From Cyclospora cayetanensis (taxonomy: Eukaryota > Apicomplexa > Conoidasida > Eucoccidiorida > Eimeriidae), in contig NW_020312247.1 in the NCBI RefSeq assembly GCF_002999335.1, positions 227,843-291,842 on the forward strand: a stretch of 64,000 nt of DNA, read 5' to 3'. Below are positions 13,600 to 25,465 of the stretch, one piece after another. Numbering within the stretch: the stretch's first letter is position 1; the number at the start of each line of letters is the position of its first letter. A program made the position numbers and the translations under genes. The notes beneath the pieces are model-generated. The model ran no database searches. It saw only the letters and a list, made by a program, of their open reading frames with translations, and was not told the origin of the DNA.

Positions 13600-16500
13600 A
13601 TGGCACCCAGCACCCTCACGATCGCGTTTGATCCCAAGCAGCCGCCGCTGCTCCTCTTGGCTCTCGCGCAACTGCAAGGGCTCAACTCGAAGCAGCTTGC
13701 ATTTTGTTCTACGGACCGTCCAGAGGACGCTGGACTGGTCGCGCTGCAACAGCAGCAAGAGCAACAGGAAAATCCATCTGTAGAGGTTCTGCCGGAGCTT
13801 GAAGCTGCGAAGCGCATAGCTCGCTGCACATCTCAGGGAGAGACTGTGCGCACTTTACGCCGAACAGTGTCTGCATGCTTGCTTTCCTTCCGTAGAACTT
13901 TCGCTGGCGGTTAGCTCCCTGGTACTTATCCCTGTGCTCTGTGATGCTGTTTCTTTTTCTGCAGCTTCTCCCTGACATGGAGGGCGAGGTCCTCTTGGAT
14001 GCCTTGCTAACCGTTCTGTCTGGATGCCCCTTCTCGGGCAGTTTCTACACCTCAAGCGCCCCTAAGGACGCCGGGCTGAAAAAAATGAATGCATATTTGG
14101 GCTTCCGTACTTTCTTGTCTGGTCACCGACTCACTCTTGTTGATATTGGGGTGTACGTACAGCTAAGAACTGCTGTAGGCGCTGAGAAGACCGGCGCGCT
14201 CCCGGAGAAATGGTAGGAACTATTGCCCCCCACTGCCTGCGTGCACTTACTTGGAGTTGGAGCCTTGGTGTCGCGTGTGGACCTTATCTTTACGCGGTCG
14301 AACCTACGCTGCACTGCCTAGGGGCCCTTTCCTTGTGAGATGCTTTCGCGAACCGCATTCGCCTTTGCCCTCTACTCAGGACTGCGCAGTACCCTGCATT
14401 GATCCGATGGTACAACTACATGCACGGACTAAAGGAAGTACGGGGTCCTATTGAGCGAGCTCTCAAGCAGAAGGCTATAGGTCCTAGACCAGCCGTTTCT
14501 ACTGCTGCTGCGGAGAAGGGGGCAGCAGCGAAGGGCAAAGAGAAGACTGAAGGCCATGCTTCATATGAAGGTAAGAAGAAGGGCATCGTTGGGAGCAGCA
14601 GCCGCAGTACTGGTGACGGCAGGAACAGCAAATGTGGCAGTAACCGCAAAAGGCGTACACGGATAGCCGCTGCAGGCGCCGCACAGCCAGTTCAAGTAAC
14701 TAATGAACGCCGAAAACTCACTCTGGAGGCATTGGAATTCTGCCTTTTTGCTGCCCAGGAAAACTGGAGGGGGCAGAGATGGGCCGCGTGGTGACTCGCT
14801 TCCCACCGGAACCTTCAGGATATCTGCATATTGGTCACGCAAAAGCTGCTCTCCTCAACGGATACTTCGCGAAGAAATACCAAGGACGCATGATTTTCAG
14901 GTACCGTGTGCCTCTGTTGCACGTGTTTTTGCTGCTGTTTTCTGCTGCGTTGCCTTGAAGGCGCCTCCAAAACGGCGGAAGCGGCAGCACCATTTGTGCA
15001 AGGTAGCGCTTGTGGCGCATGCAGCCGCATATGCGGCTGCTGCGTGCGCGCACAGCTAGCCACTTGTGCCGATGCAGCGGCTGCAGTCAGCAGTAGCGCT
15101 GCAGTCTTCGCGGCAGAAACAAACCGCTATCTCCTGGCGTGGCCGTTGTGTTTTCAGATTTGATGACACAAACCCGGCAAAGGAAAACGACGAATTCGAG
15201 CAGAGCATCTTGCACGATACGGAGCTCCTAGGTGTCCAGTGGGAACGTGTAACACACACCTCAGACTACATTGAGCAGCTGCAAGACACATGCACCGCAA
15301 TGATTCAGAAGGGTCAGTAATTTCGGGGGTATTGCGTATGGCGGAATCCGTACAGGGCATGATGCAGGGGGATATTCTTCCGGTCACATCGTGCAACGTC
15401 CTACGCGCTTTGGCTCTTGCTTGAATTCTTTTCTTCTTTGCGCTCTGCCGTCCATGTTCAGTGTATCGTTGTGCTTGCTTCTGGGTGCTGGCGTTCCTGC
15501 ATGATCAGGGGTCTTTTACGTAGACAACACTCCTACTGAGCAGATGCGACTGGAAAGAGGGGAAGGTATAGAGTCAGCCTCGCGCGCTTTGCCTGTTGAG
15601 GAGCACCTGCGCCGTTGGGAGCAAATGATACAGGTGGGCTGTGGACTGCGTCACAGCAGCTCGGATCTGCCAAGGGGGAATTGCTCGTCTCGTTTGATCC
15701 AGGCATGCAACCCTCAGGAGGGGGGTTGCGAACAAATGAAATGGGTGCTTTCGCGACTTTGTGCGTTTTCCTCCTTCACAGGGAACGGCAGAGGGGCAGC
15801 AATGCTGCGTTCGCGCGAAGATCGACATGCAGTGCAAGAATAAGTGCATGCGCGACCCCGTAATGTTCCGCTGTGTTGTGGATCCCCCTCACCACCGACT
15901 TGGCACGAAATTCAAGGCCTATCCCACCTACGACTTTGCCTGCCCGGTTGTTGACTCTTGGGAAGGGGTCACGCATGCTCTGAGGACCAACGAATATGCA
16001 GACAGAATCCCACAGTACCACTGGGTGAGCTGGTTGTGGCATGAGGCTTCCGAATCCTCCAGAGTCTTAACTGCACGTTCCGAGTAGCTGCTGCCTGTGC
16101 AGGAGGAATTGCTTTCTCGTGCAAAACGTCGCCCCCTTCAGACGACTCGCTGGAGTTGTATTGCGGTCGGTTTGTGCCTTCGCTGGCGTGCAGGTCCAAG
16201 AAGCTCTTGGACTTCGCAAGGTTTGCATTTATGAGTTTTCCCGGCTCTGCTTTGTTCGTACGGTCCTCTCAAAACGCAAGCTCAAGTACTTTGTCACTGA
16301 GGGGCTGGTCACCGGATGGGATGACCCTCGCATGCCCACTGTACGGGGTATGCATTCAAAGGCTGCGTTTGTTGCAGCTCCTGCACTCGAACAAGCTGTT
16401 GTTGCAGCGCTTGTATCGCTAGCTTAAGGGTGGCCCACAGAGGCAGCAGCTGCAGAAAAGGCTACACTGTTGCTGCAGCTTTACGAGGAACCAGCTTTCA

Positions 16501-18637
16501 GCAAAGGCTACACTTCTACACTGCACTGTTGCTGCAGCTTTATGAGAAAAAAGCTTTCAGCAAAGGCTACACTTCTACACTGCACTGTTGCTGCAGCTTT
16601 ATGAGAAAAAAGCTTTCAGCAAAGGCTACACTTCTACACTGCACTGTTGCTGCAGCTTTATGAGGAACCAGCTTTCAGCAAAGGCTACAGGCATCTCTGT
16701 TTTCACTTGCCTTTTGCTGCTCAGGTATCTTGCGCCGTGGGCTGACTGTTGAAGCCCTTCTGGAGTTCATTTTGCAACAGGGACCCTCTAAAGCCGGAAA
16801 CCTGATGGAGTGGGATAAACTCTGGACACTGAACAAACAAATTATCGACCCGATCGTGCCGCGCTATATGGCAGTATCGAGAGGTGAGCGATCTGCCTGC
16901 CCTCCATGCAATTAAGACAATCGAGAAAAGCCAGGAGGCAGGGGAGGCCGTCTTCAACAGATGTAGATGCCGTTAAAATGTACAGGGTGATGACGAAAGA
17001 CACCTCGTTGAAATGTAGGACCCATTCTTACGTATGCGCATGGAGGCGGGGTAGCTTCTCTGGCAATTAGCTAGCGTGCCCGAGGCTGTTGCTTAGGCTT
17101 TAGTCATATCGTGGACGCTTCTTGAAGTAGGCTCTGAAGGATTCAGCATGCGCAAGGCTCTGAGCATAGACGAGTTTGGGCTAGAATCACGACATGGCCA
17201 AGTGTGGGTCAAGCGGCAGTCTTTCGTCGCTTTGCGCTGCGTGTCACAGCGGATGGAGTGACGGTTACCATCACAGGTGGCCCAGAGAGCGTCACAACAC
17301 AATCTCGCCGGCTACATGCGAAGAACAAGTCGCTTGGCCATGTGCCGCTGTACCTCAGCAACCAGATTCTTATTGAAGCTGATGATGCCCAAGTCTGCCA
17401 AGATGGAGAGGAGGTGCTACATGGTTACACGGCTGTACACCCAATTGGGGTGCCCCTGGCTAAAGGGTTCAGAGGGCGAAATCGAGTGACGTCGGAGTTG
17501 GCACGGAAAAGTCTTTGCAGGTTTGTAGTGCAAGGACGCTCTGTTATGGCCAAAAGCACATTGGTTCCTTTGCCGCTTCAGGTGACTTTAATGCACTGGG
17601 GCAACTGCATTTTTGAGCATCTCGAGAAGGACGCCAACGGGAAGGTTACAGCAATCCGCGGGAAGCTCCATCTAGAGGGGGACTTTAAAAAAACAAAAAA
17701 GAAGCTCAACTGGGTGCCTATTCTTCCGCCGGAGAGTGAGAGAGTACGCCAAAGTGCCGTTGCAGGGCGGGGCACTCTATTAAGAGATTACTTTAATAAC
17801 GCGTCCTTCTGTCCCTTAAATGTCGTTTGCGATCTGGCCTGTGAGTGTTCTTTGCCATCTCCGCCGGGAAAGAATGTAATTTTTGCTTTATGCTTTGTGA
17901 GCAGCTGACCCCTCTGATACTGCGCGAGTTCGATCATCTCATCACTGTGGACAAGCTCGAACAGGAAACAGACGAAGCATGGGAAGATTGCGTAAACAGG
18001 AACACCCAGTTTGACACGGAGGCCCTTGGAGACCCCAATCTTCGAAGCCTAAAAACTGGTCAGGCTGACTTTCTCAGTACACAGCTGACTAGTGGCTATA
18101 ATGTCTGAGGCGTGCGGTGAAATCGTGTGTCTTGTTAAATCAGCTGTCTTTCTACTTTTACTTCTGAAATTGCTTTGCATCTTCTTCATTGCGCGTCAAG
18201 GCTTCCGTGTATCCCGTTTGTCGATTGAGTGCTCTGCGCTACGACATACCTGTTCACAAGAGCTATGTCTGGTGGAATGGTGCATGCAGGAGACAAGTTA
18301 CAGTTAGAGCGCAGAGGTTACTTCCGGGTGGATGAAGTGGATGGTGACTGTCTAGTCCTCGTCAAGATTCCCGTAAGCCTGCAGGTTTTGGGTGAACGGA
18401 GGCAGTCGTTGCAGCGGCCTGCCGTTGTTGTAGCAGTGAAATGCAGCAGGATGTTGTTTGTTTTTATTTGTTTCTTGCATATTACATTCGCTGGACCCAA
18501 TGCTACCATTATAATATTAGCAGGAACGCTGTTTTTTCTGTTATCAGGACGGGCGCGCAAAAGCCATGTCGACCGTCAGCAGCAAGGTGCAGGCTGCCGC
18601 TCTCTCCGGGGCTAAGGTTGGAGCGAAGGGCAAGTGA
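13600..18637 (+). CDS. Cytosolic glutamyl-tRNA synthetase (GluRS), 14 exons, 771 aa
   Basis: Class Ib aminoacyl-tRNA synthetase that attaches Glu to tRNA-Glu (EC 6.1.1.17). Exons deduced: 13600-13845, 13965-14212, 14380-14570, 14759-14900, 15158-15312, 15509-15633, 15782-16024, 16194-16347, 16725-16883, 17250-17413, 17582-17743, 17905-18058, 18290-18372, 18548-18637. All phases match and the sum is 2,316 nt. Residues 1-190 resemble the GST-like N-terminal domain of eukaryotic GluRS, followed by a Lys/Ala/Gly linker. The catalytic core shows the HIGH motif ([19 protein letters not shown]) and the KMSKS-equivalent [11 protein letters not shown]. The context around it ([17 protein letters not shown], then [13 protein letters not shown]) is the GluRS, not the GlnRS, version. 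The anticodon-binding beta-barrel region follows ([25 protein letters not shown]). There is no prolyl-tRNA synthetase fusion; the protein ends in a short Ala/Lys tail. The start ATG follows CTTTCGAGG. Confidence 0.95.
16440..16690 (+). repeat. 59-bp tandem repeat in GluRS intron 8
   Basis: About four copies of a 59-bp unit running from AAAGGCTACACTTCTACACT through ACTGTTGCTGCAGCTTTATG to GCTTTCAGC. The two central copies carry an A-tract (GAGAAAAAAGC) where the outer copies have GAGGAACCAGC. The array sits between exon 8 (ends 16347) and exon 9 (starts 16725) of GluRS, making this one of the longest introns of the gene (377 nt). Each copy contains CTGTTGCTGCAG and TTTCAG, both resembling 3' splice sites. 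Confidence 0.92.
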
Positions 18638-21386
18638 ATAATTTTGAGCCAGTGGTTGCAATTATTACCGTATCCCGTCCAGTTATCGAGTTTCGCCCTT
18701 TTCTGAACTGTGTCTAAATGGCACTGTTTAAGTGCACTTATCGATATTCATATAGATGTGGGGAACTTGAGGGATTCCTGCACTTCGGTGTTCTGCATTC
18801 TCAAGTAATTCCTTTGTCTCCCTATCACGAAAGGTTTGGGCTTTATTAGAGGAGTTTATCAGTCAATGAACGTCGTAAGGCACATCCTGTGCCCAATGGT
18901 TTCATATGCATGTATCATGCCACTCAAAAGCAGATACAGCTTTCGTTGCTAGTACACCATGCACGGAGAAGAGAAAGGCTCTTCTGCGTTGCTGAGTCTT
19001 ATCAAAAGTATGGAGGTTCCCACCCCAGAACCAACATCTTTTTGACTAGTTAGGTTCCGTCTGTTGTGGGAATGGTACAGCTGGGCCACAAGTGCACAAA
19101 TTACTCAGTGCCATCCTTGATCAGGGATGGCAAGTGATGGTTCTTGTGGTCTTCAGATGTGGATATTTGTTTTGGCATGCCATACACCGTGTCAACGGCA
19201 AAAGCCAGAGCCTGCTGTCCAGCTTCAGATACATAAGCACTGAGGTGGGACCGTGGAGGAAGAGCACTTTACCCACTCCAAGTGCACTTGGCCCAGCTCT
19301 GGCTGCAGACTGCTGCTCTGACAAACCTCGTGCACTAATTCTAGAGTATTTATGGCTCGATTCACATATTATGAGAGTACACTTACTTTTTCAATTTTTC
19401 TAAAGAAAATCTGTATCCTCAACACTAGACATAAACGTAAGAAGCCAGTAGATGTCGCTTCAGTACAGCAACCCCCACTCCTTGCTCTCTCCCCACAGGG
19501 TTTACGGATGATGAGAAAGACGGCAGTTTGAGTTTGGGGGGCTGCATTTCCTGTGAATTCTGAGCATTGACACATATTTCCACACGGCAGCCTTGTGTGA
19601 CTGCATCTACGGTTTCTATATGGAGGCATCGTAGCCTCAAGTATAAGAAACGAGCTCAAGAGAGTGTTAGGAAAGGCCTCACGATGAAGCCCCCCCTTTC
19701 CTTGCCGTTACTCCTAAGCATTCCGATCTGAGGGAGGAAAAGCGGCTGAGGTACGCAATGCCGCATATTCTGAGCACTCCGGGTTGTCGCGCTCACTTGC
19801 ACATCGCAACCTAGCTCGTCTACACGCAGTCACACGTAATGCGTGGTGAAGGAACTATCGCTGCTCCAAAGTATTTGGAATATAAAACGGTCCAAACGCA
19901 AAGTCAATGCATGAATAAATGAGTAACCTTACCATGTCTACTGGCATGCGTAGCGGACTAGACCGTACTCACACCGTTTCAAATGGCGATGAGCAAATGT
20001 GGACAGTGGCCAGCCGTGACTCGCCTCGGGACTGTTCTAGCGCCCTAAATAGAAGTAGGAGCAATTTACCGAAGGCATCCAGGAAAGATCCACGACAGGG
20101 GCTTGACCTGATAGTGTGATGTAAAAGCGCGTTAGCTACACAGCGCACGACCACGCAAAAGACACTGAAAGTGATTTTTTCCCATGACAACCATGATATA
20201 GTAGCATACTCGATGACTGATAAGCTTCAAAGCCTACAAACAGTCCTTAGTAACGCTTATACACGAAGAATAGACCAGTTGTTCCTTATGCTTCTGCTAT
20301 CGGGTAGATTTCAATTCGCAGCTGCCGCCGTAAAAGGGTGACCCAGCCTTTACGACTGGAATTTGCAATATTTATAGAAATATAATGAATCTCATAAACT
20401 ATTATTTTGCTTAGTCAAAAACACTATCGGGAATGGCCATATCCCTTTTTCCATGTGGAGGTTGATGCCACCATTAGAGCCGACTTCCTCGGTCGGTCAC
20501 CATGGGACCCGTCGCTCACGTCAATGGCAGGGAGTGCCAAGTGTCTCGCAAGTTTTCAGTTTGCATTTTCTGATTTAAACGCCTAGCTTGTTTTATTTTG
20601 GCTTCGTCTGGTCAAATAGGTACTTACGAAAACGTGAACATCCCGAACTAGACGGCGCGGTTCACGTTTTTGCAGCCAGGCGCTGGTGGCAACGGTACTG
20701 CGGTTTTTCCATCACCTGCCAGTTCCCCTGTCGTCCCCAATCGTAACCGACACGGTTTTCTTTTCTACTTCAGGGCAAAGATTCAGGCAACAAGCACGAA
20801 GTTCTAGTCCCCGAAGCCCTTAGCTGTCTCCCGAGCGGCACTGCGTGGACCAGCCGCCGTGTTTCTGCTCACACGACCGTAGCAGAAATCAGTCGTACTT
20901 CCGCGTAATGAACAAGTACCGCCGAGTTTTCTATGCTGTACCTCCGAGTTAACTCTCAGAATTATGCTTTTTCCCATCACTTTGGGTGCTTTACGTTCAT
21001 AAGCAGGAGCTTTCCTGACAACTTCCCCAGTGTCAGCGGTGACTGGGCTCCACAGACGTTTTTTTGAGATCTCAGTGAGTTTGTCCCTGCTGAAGCTGAA
21101 AAGCAAGCTTTCAGAAGTGTTGCTGAGGCTTTTGGGTTAGCAAGCAAGTCTTCCTCACCCCGCGAGCCACCCGGCTGGGCGTCTGTCTTCGCTCTGAGCA
21201 AGGGCTGGAGACCAAAGAAGAACTCCCCCTTGCCACCACCATCCTCAGAACAGCCGATAAACTCATTTTCCGGAGCCCCCACTGATTTGAGAGTTTCGGC
21301 AAAATACGTCATCCTCAACCGGTGTTTTGTAGAGCTGTCCACATTCCGATTAGTGCCTTTGACCATCGTGCCAGAGTTTAGCCATA
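18638..21386. other. Intergenic, about 2.7 kb, no supported gene
   Basis: No ORF with recognisable motifs lies between the GluRS stop and the FAD monooxygenase start. A fairly long open frame on the plus strand (about 21066-21433, containing FVPAEAEKQAFRSVAEAF) runs into a different frame from the downstream start codon. It could be an upstream exon or 5' leader, but no splice connection could be shown. Confidence 0.5.
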
Positions 21387-23891
21387 ATGGCAAATATAAA
21401 GACGGGACGGGCATCTGCCCGAATCCACTCTGATGCAACCGAGTCCATCGAGTCAGAAGCGCTCTTTGAAGCCAAGTCAGCTAGTGTACCTGTTGTTGTT
21501 ATTGGAGCCAGCATTGGAGGCCTCGCTGCCGCAGTGGCCATCCGCTCACGCACGGGACGTGCTGTGTGTGTACTGGACGTGAAAAGAGAGGAGGTAACAT
21601 CGAGAGAGCAAGAAGAGGAAATGTCGTATATTCTTTCTGCCAGGTGTCTAGACGCTGTAAGGGCAATAAACGCGGATCTGTACCGGACAGTTCTCATGAG
21701 CGTCGAGGACGATGCCTGTGCCGGTGGCGCCTCAAAAAGTAGTAGCGTGTATCTGAACTCCCGCCTGACATCTAGCCATCTGAGAGACATCTTAAGTTCT
21801 CACTTAACTGGAGGACATGGGGGATCTTCGTTTCTCTGGCGTTCTAGTCCCATCAGGAGCATTTCTTTCACTTCAAGAACGGATGAAGACGAAGGGAGAG
21901 AGGAAGGCCGTCCAGTCCTTGTGACTCTTAAAGATGGCGTTGTTATAAAGGCTGAGCTGGTGGTAGTGGCAACTGACACAGTCCCCTTTCAGGAGCTTCT
22001 ACGGGAGCCGTAAGCCGGTGTTTCCTTATTGCTACGGCAAACTTGCACTGTTCTTCTGCAGCTTTAGACTCGGCTACGCACCGAGGGACTAGATAGCTTT
22101 TACCTGCTTGATCATGCGTTTAGGAGTAGTCAGGAGGGCAAGGATTCCCTTCCTGAAGGCTTGACGCCTCCAGAGGTGTGGGCCTCTAAGAGCAGCAGGC
22201 GGCCCAGTGACCTTGAAGTCGCGCTGCTGAACGAAGGGGAGAGGAGGGTTCTCTCTTTCATGGCCTCGCTTTCACCTTCAGTGAGATTCTATGCCACATG
22301 AACAGAACACCATCCACCTGACTTCGATACACCTTGATGAATATTCTCCGATGAAATGATCAAGTGAAGTCTCCCCTTCCATTCATTGGGCTGCGGAAGT
22401 ACCGTCTCCTGTAGCCGCGGCGGTGTTCGCACTTGTGATTCATGACCTCGCTCGTGTCTACCAGACTCCAGCTTAGGCAGTTTTTGAAGAGTGCGCGATA
22501 TGGCTCCTCAGACGCCTGTAACAACTCATGCATCGGAGACGGAACCGGCAACAATGCTGGCGGGGCAGCATCCTGGGATGATCGACGAAGCTCACTCAAG
22601 CAGCGTGAGTATATCCTGTAGAAGGGTGTGGCTGGTGCTACGGAAGAGCCATGCTGCGTTTCTTCTGGCACATTCAGAATAAGGAAACCTGAATGAGCAC
22701 TTATTGAGAGCAATCAAGCTACTTTGACCCTAGTCTTTGATTTTTAAACCGGGGAAGACGCCGAGCAACCGCTAGTAGAAGGAAAGATTCATTCAGTTTA
22801 GTGAGTTGTGTACTGGGCAGAGCGTTGACTCGGTGGCTGCGGTGTTGGCTGGTCTGAAGATATCATCCAGTTTACGGAGCTGCAAAATTCCCAAAGGGGC
22901 TGATGCACCATGGAGCTTCCGGGAAGGTCATGTGGTCCTCATTGGAGCGGCGGTGGGATGATTTTTCGCCTGTTTGCCGAGCTCTGGGGGATTTCCCCTA
23001 AACTACTTATGCTTTGTTTTCCTGACACTTTATAATTGCACGGCCAAACCGCTCAAGTGGCGTGAAATCCCCCAATTCTTGTTGACGCCTTGCGGCGACA
23101 TTCGTCCTATGATTTGTGCGAACGCAGGCTCATCCGTGGGCTTCTTCTCGTTTCGACGGCCTCGAGCTTGTCAGTTGCGCTTCCGGCCGACTGCATTCCT
23201 CTGTTCCCTTCATTTGCACCCTCGCATGTGTCTTTCTTCACTGCATTGCCAAGAGGCCTGCAGCACTGCCGGTGCAACTCTACAAGTAGATGGCACTGCG
23301 ATGTCTGCTTATTTCCGCGTGCAGGGGTTTACTGCTTGAGTGTCTATTTGCTGCTTGGTTGGTGCTTAGGATCTTGCAGACGCTGCCCAGCTTGGCTGCA
23401 GTCTCTTTGATTGGAAATTCCAAGTGCGGATGGCCTCTGATAGATTCCAAGCCATCAGAAAACGGCGCCTCGCTGCTGTCCTCACCAGCCCACGGAGTCA
23501 GCACTCGCCTGCCTTATATAAACGCTTAAAATTTCGAGCCGGTGTTGGGGGCCCCATATTACCCTGAGGCAGCGAATGCGTATCCGGCGTGCTCTCCAAT
23601 CCGCTGGTGGTGGTTTTCACTTAGCTGGTAGCGTTTGGGTTGAAGTCAATCGGAGCCTCCTCGCTCAGAGAAGCAGCTTCATCGTGCCCTTGATGTTGTG
23701 ACTGTATGCATTCAGTGACTCGGGGCTGGAGCATTGAGTCGCCGGAGGCTATTGGTGATACCTCAACGGCCGCCAGCCCTACAGTGCTCATGGACGACGA
23801 CCAGACATTCGTTCCCACACGTGACGCGTATGCAGAGCTACTGCCAGCAGGTGGCTTGGCCTATGAAGTGCAGGAAGCGGAAGTATTTTGA
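21387..23891 (+). CDS. FAD-dependent monooxygenase-like protein, about 438 aa, 6 exons
   Basis: Predicted class A flavoprotein monooxygenase-like enzyme; substrate unknown. Exon 1 (21387-22009) has the dinucleotide-binding Rossmann motif VVVIGASIGGLAAAVAI at residues 36-52, a segment NSRLTSSHLRDILSSHL that fits the conserved R-x-x-L helix, and VTLKDGVVIKAELVVVATD at the usual DG-motif position. Later exons are 22097-22280 (or from 22068), 22821-22952 (GHVVLIGAA, GD-motif position), a 30-bp mini-exon 23256-23285 (ACSTAGATLQ), 23370-23541 (DLADAAQLG, then RFQAIRKRRLAAV, matching the C-terminal arginine-rich helix) and 23716-23891. Family length is normally 380-450 aa, which fits. The exon 1/2 junction is unresolved: the best donor (CC/GTAAGC) joined to the best acceptor (TTCTTCTGCAG) gives an early stop. 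Key residues of the DG (ATD) and GD (no Asp) motifs are unusual. Confidence 0.72.
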
Positions 23892-25465
23892 GCTGCACCA
23901 TGATTCACCACCCTACGTATTTTCTTCTGCAGCTGGCTGCTACTCGACAGCCCAAAGCCTCCCGCTGCTGAGCTTCAATGCCGCTTCTGGGTACCCAGAG
24001 TAGTGTGGTAGGGTCTTTGAACATGCCAGCGAGGGCGACTCATTGTTTCTGTATCACAAAGCCGCTGCGGTTCGCCGAAGCATCGTGCAACTGTACGCTA
24101 TGTTGGATCGCTGGGTATATGTATAGTACCTTTAACGTTTAGTGTATATATTGAGATATATATATATATTTCCCGTGTGCCATCCGAACATGCAACACCG
24201 ACGTGGAGCTTTCAAAAGCCCTGCTCTTTTCTCCATGCCAGACCTCTCTGCAGGGGGAATAAAGTGCAGCAGGCACGACCTGACCCCGGGGCATGCAGCT
24301 TAAGCGTGACGGGGAACCAGGCCTCCAACTTCAAAATTCAGGCTGAGCTGCTTGAGCCATGGAGGAGGTCTGGAGCCTTGTTGCTCCTTTCAGCAGCACC
24401 CCGCCGCAGCAGTTCGATTCTTTGTTGGTTTCCGTCTCGACGCGGAGGAAGGCCCGCGGAGGCATCGCACCTCAGCTGACTTGAGACGCACCACATTTCT
24501 TTAATTTCAGCTTATTAACGTCATGCAGGAGGATCTGCATCCACGAAACAGAGTGTCTGGACCTTGAAAACCACAAGGTCTCGCTCATGCCAGAGAAAAG
24601 CCCCAATACAGGCTTAATACTGTAGTGTCCTGATAGCCTTAGGCAGACATCCATGTGCATGATTGCGGATTGAAGTCATACAAAGGCCCCAGTGCTGTCT
24701 TGAGTTTCTGCACCAGCAATGCATAATCCCGCTTACGTAGAACAGCTGCACTTCGGAGCACTGCACAGACTTTGAACTCATCAGCAGTGCTTCTGGAAAG
24801 ATCAGTGTCGCCCACACCACGGGACAACACACGCCCTAACACTGCTAGATACGGTAACGCTGGAGAAAAGTTTTCTCTATGCCGATAAATTAGGTTTGCG
24901 ACTGATGTAGACTCGACCCTAACCATGGCCTAGACCCACATATATGATGTTAATAGGCTCGCCTACGCAGGTGTACGCCTATCGTAACGATCCCGAAAGA
25001 AAGCCACGCCAGCGGCAGCTAGCAGCGCTTCAGACATATGAGTAGGACGTTAGAATATCAGGCAAAAAATTCTGGTAAGGTTCAGCCTTAGAGCGGCAAC
25101 ACGGCGGGCACATGCACCGCAGAACATGTAGAGCAACGCCAACGCCAAGGCACATGCTGCTGCGAAGGGCAGCTGTAACTGTAGCAGCGACATGACAGAT
25201 ATCAGCGGCGCTGAACAAGGCATCGCTGACCGCAGCCTCATGCATGCGCCCGCCCAAACAGCGCAGAGAGTCGCAGTGGGCCTTTACCCACGTCCCTCAG
25301 TAGAAGATCGCTGAGAGAAAGCGAAATGTATCTTGCAGCGCCGTCCCTGAAGGGGCTTACAGGTCGTCCAGGTAAGTGGACTGGAGCTCCATGAATTTCT
25401 GCGGCAGACGAAGGCACGCGTGGCACATTGATGTATGAGAGCCCTAAAACTCGCAAAATTCAAGT
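23892..25465. other. Intergenic between convergent genes, possible minus-strand exons
   Basis: An AT-dinucleotide run lies at about 24144-24171. On the minus strand two open segments look protein-like. The segment 24640-24926 contains DEFKVCAVLRSAAVLRKRDY and further amphipathic helix. The segment 25238-25456 contains RYISLSLSDLLLRDVGKG. They could be exons of a helical-repeat gene lying downstream of TFIIE alpha on the same strand, but I could not join them through splice sites with matching phase, so no gene is called. Confidence 0.3.

Noticed and set aside
13600..18637. Glutaminyl- rather than glutamyl-tRNA synthetase
   Set aside because: GlnRS has a different sequence after SKRKL (a Y-x-L-AA-L region after GWDDPR). 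Here [10 protein letters not shown] and [10 protein letters not shown] are GluRS-specific.
24144..24171. TA-rich run as an origin or promoter
   Set aside because: A short dinucleotide run only, with no supporting context.
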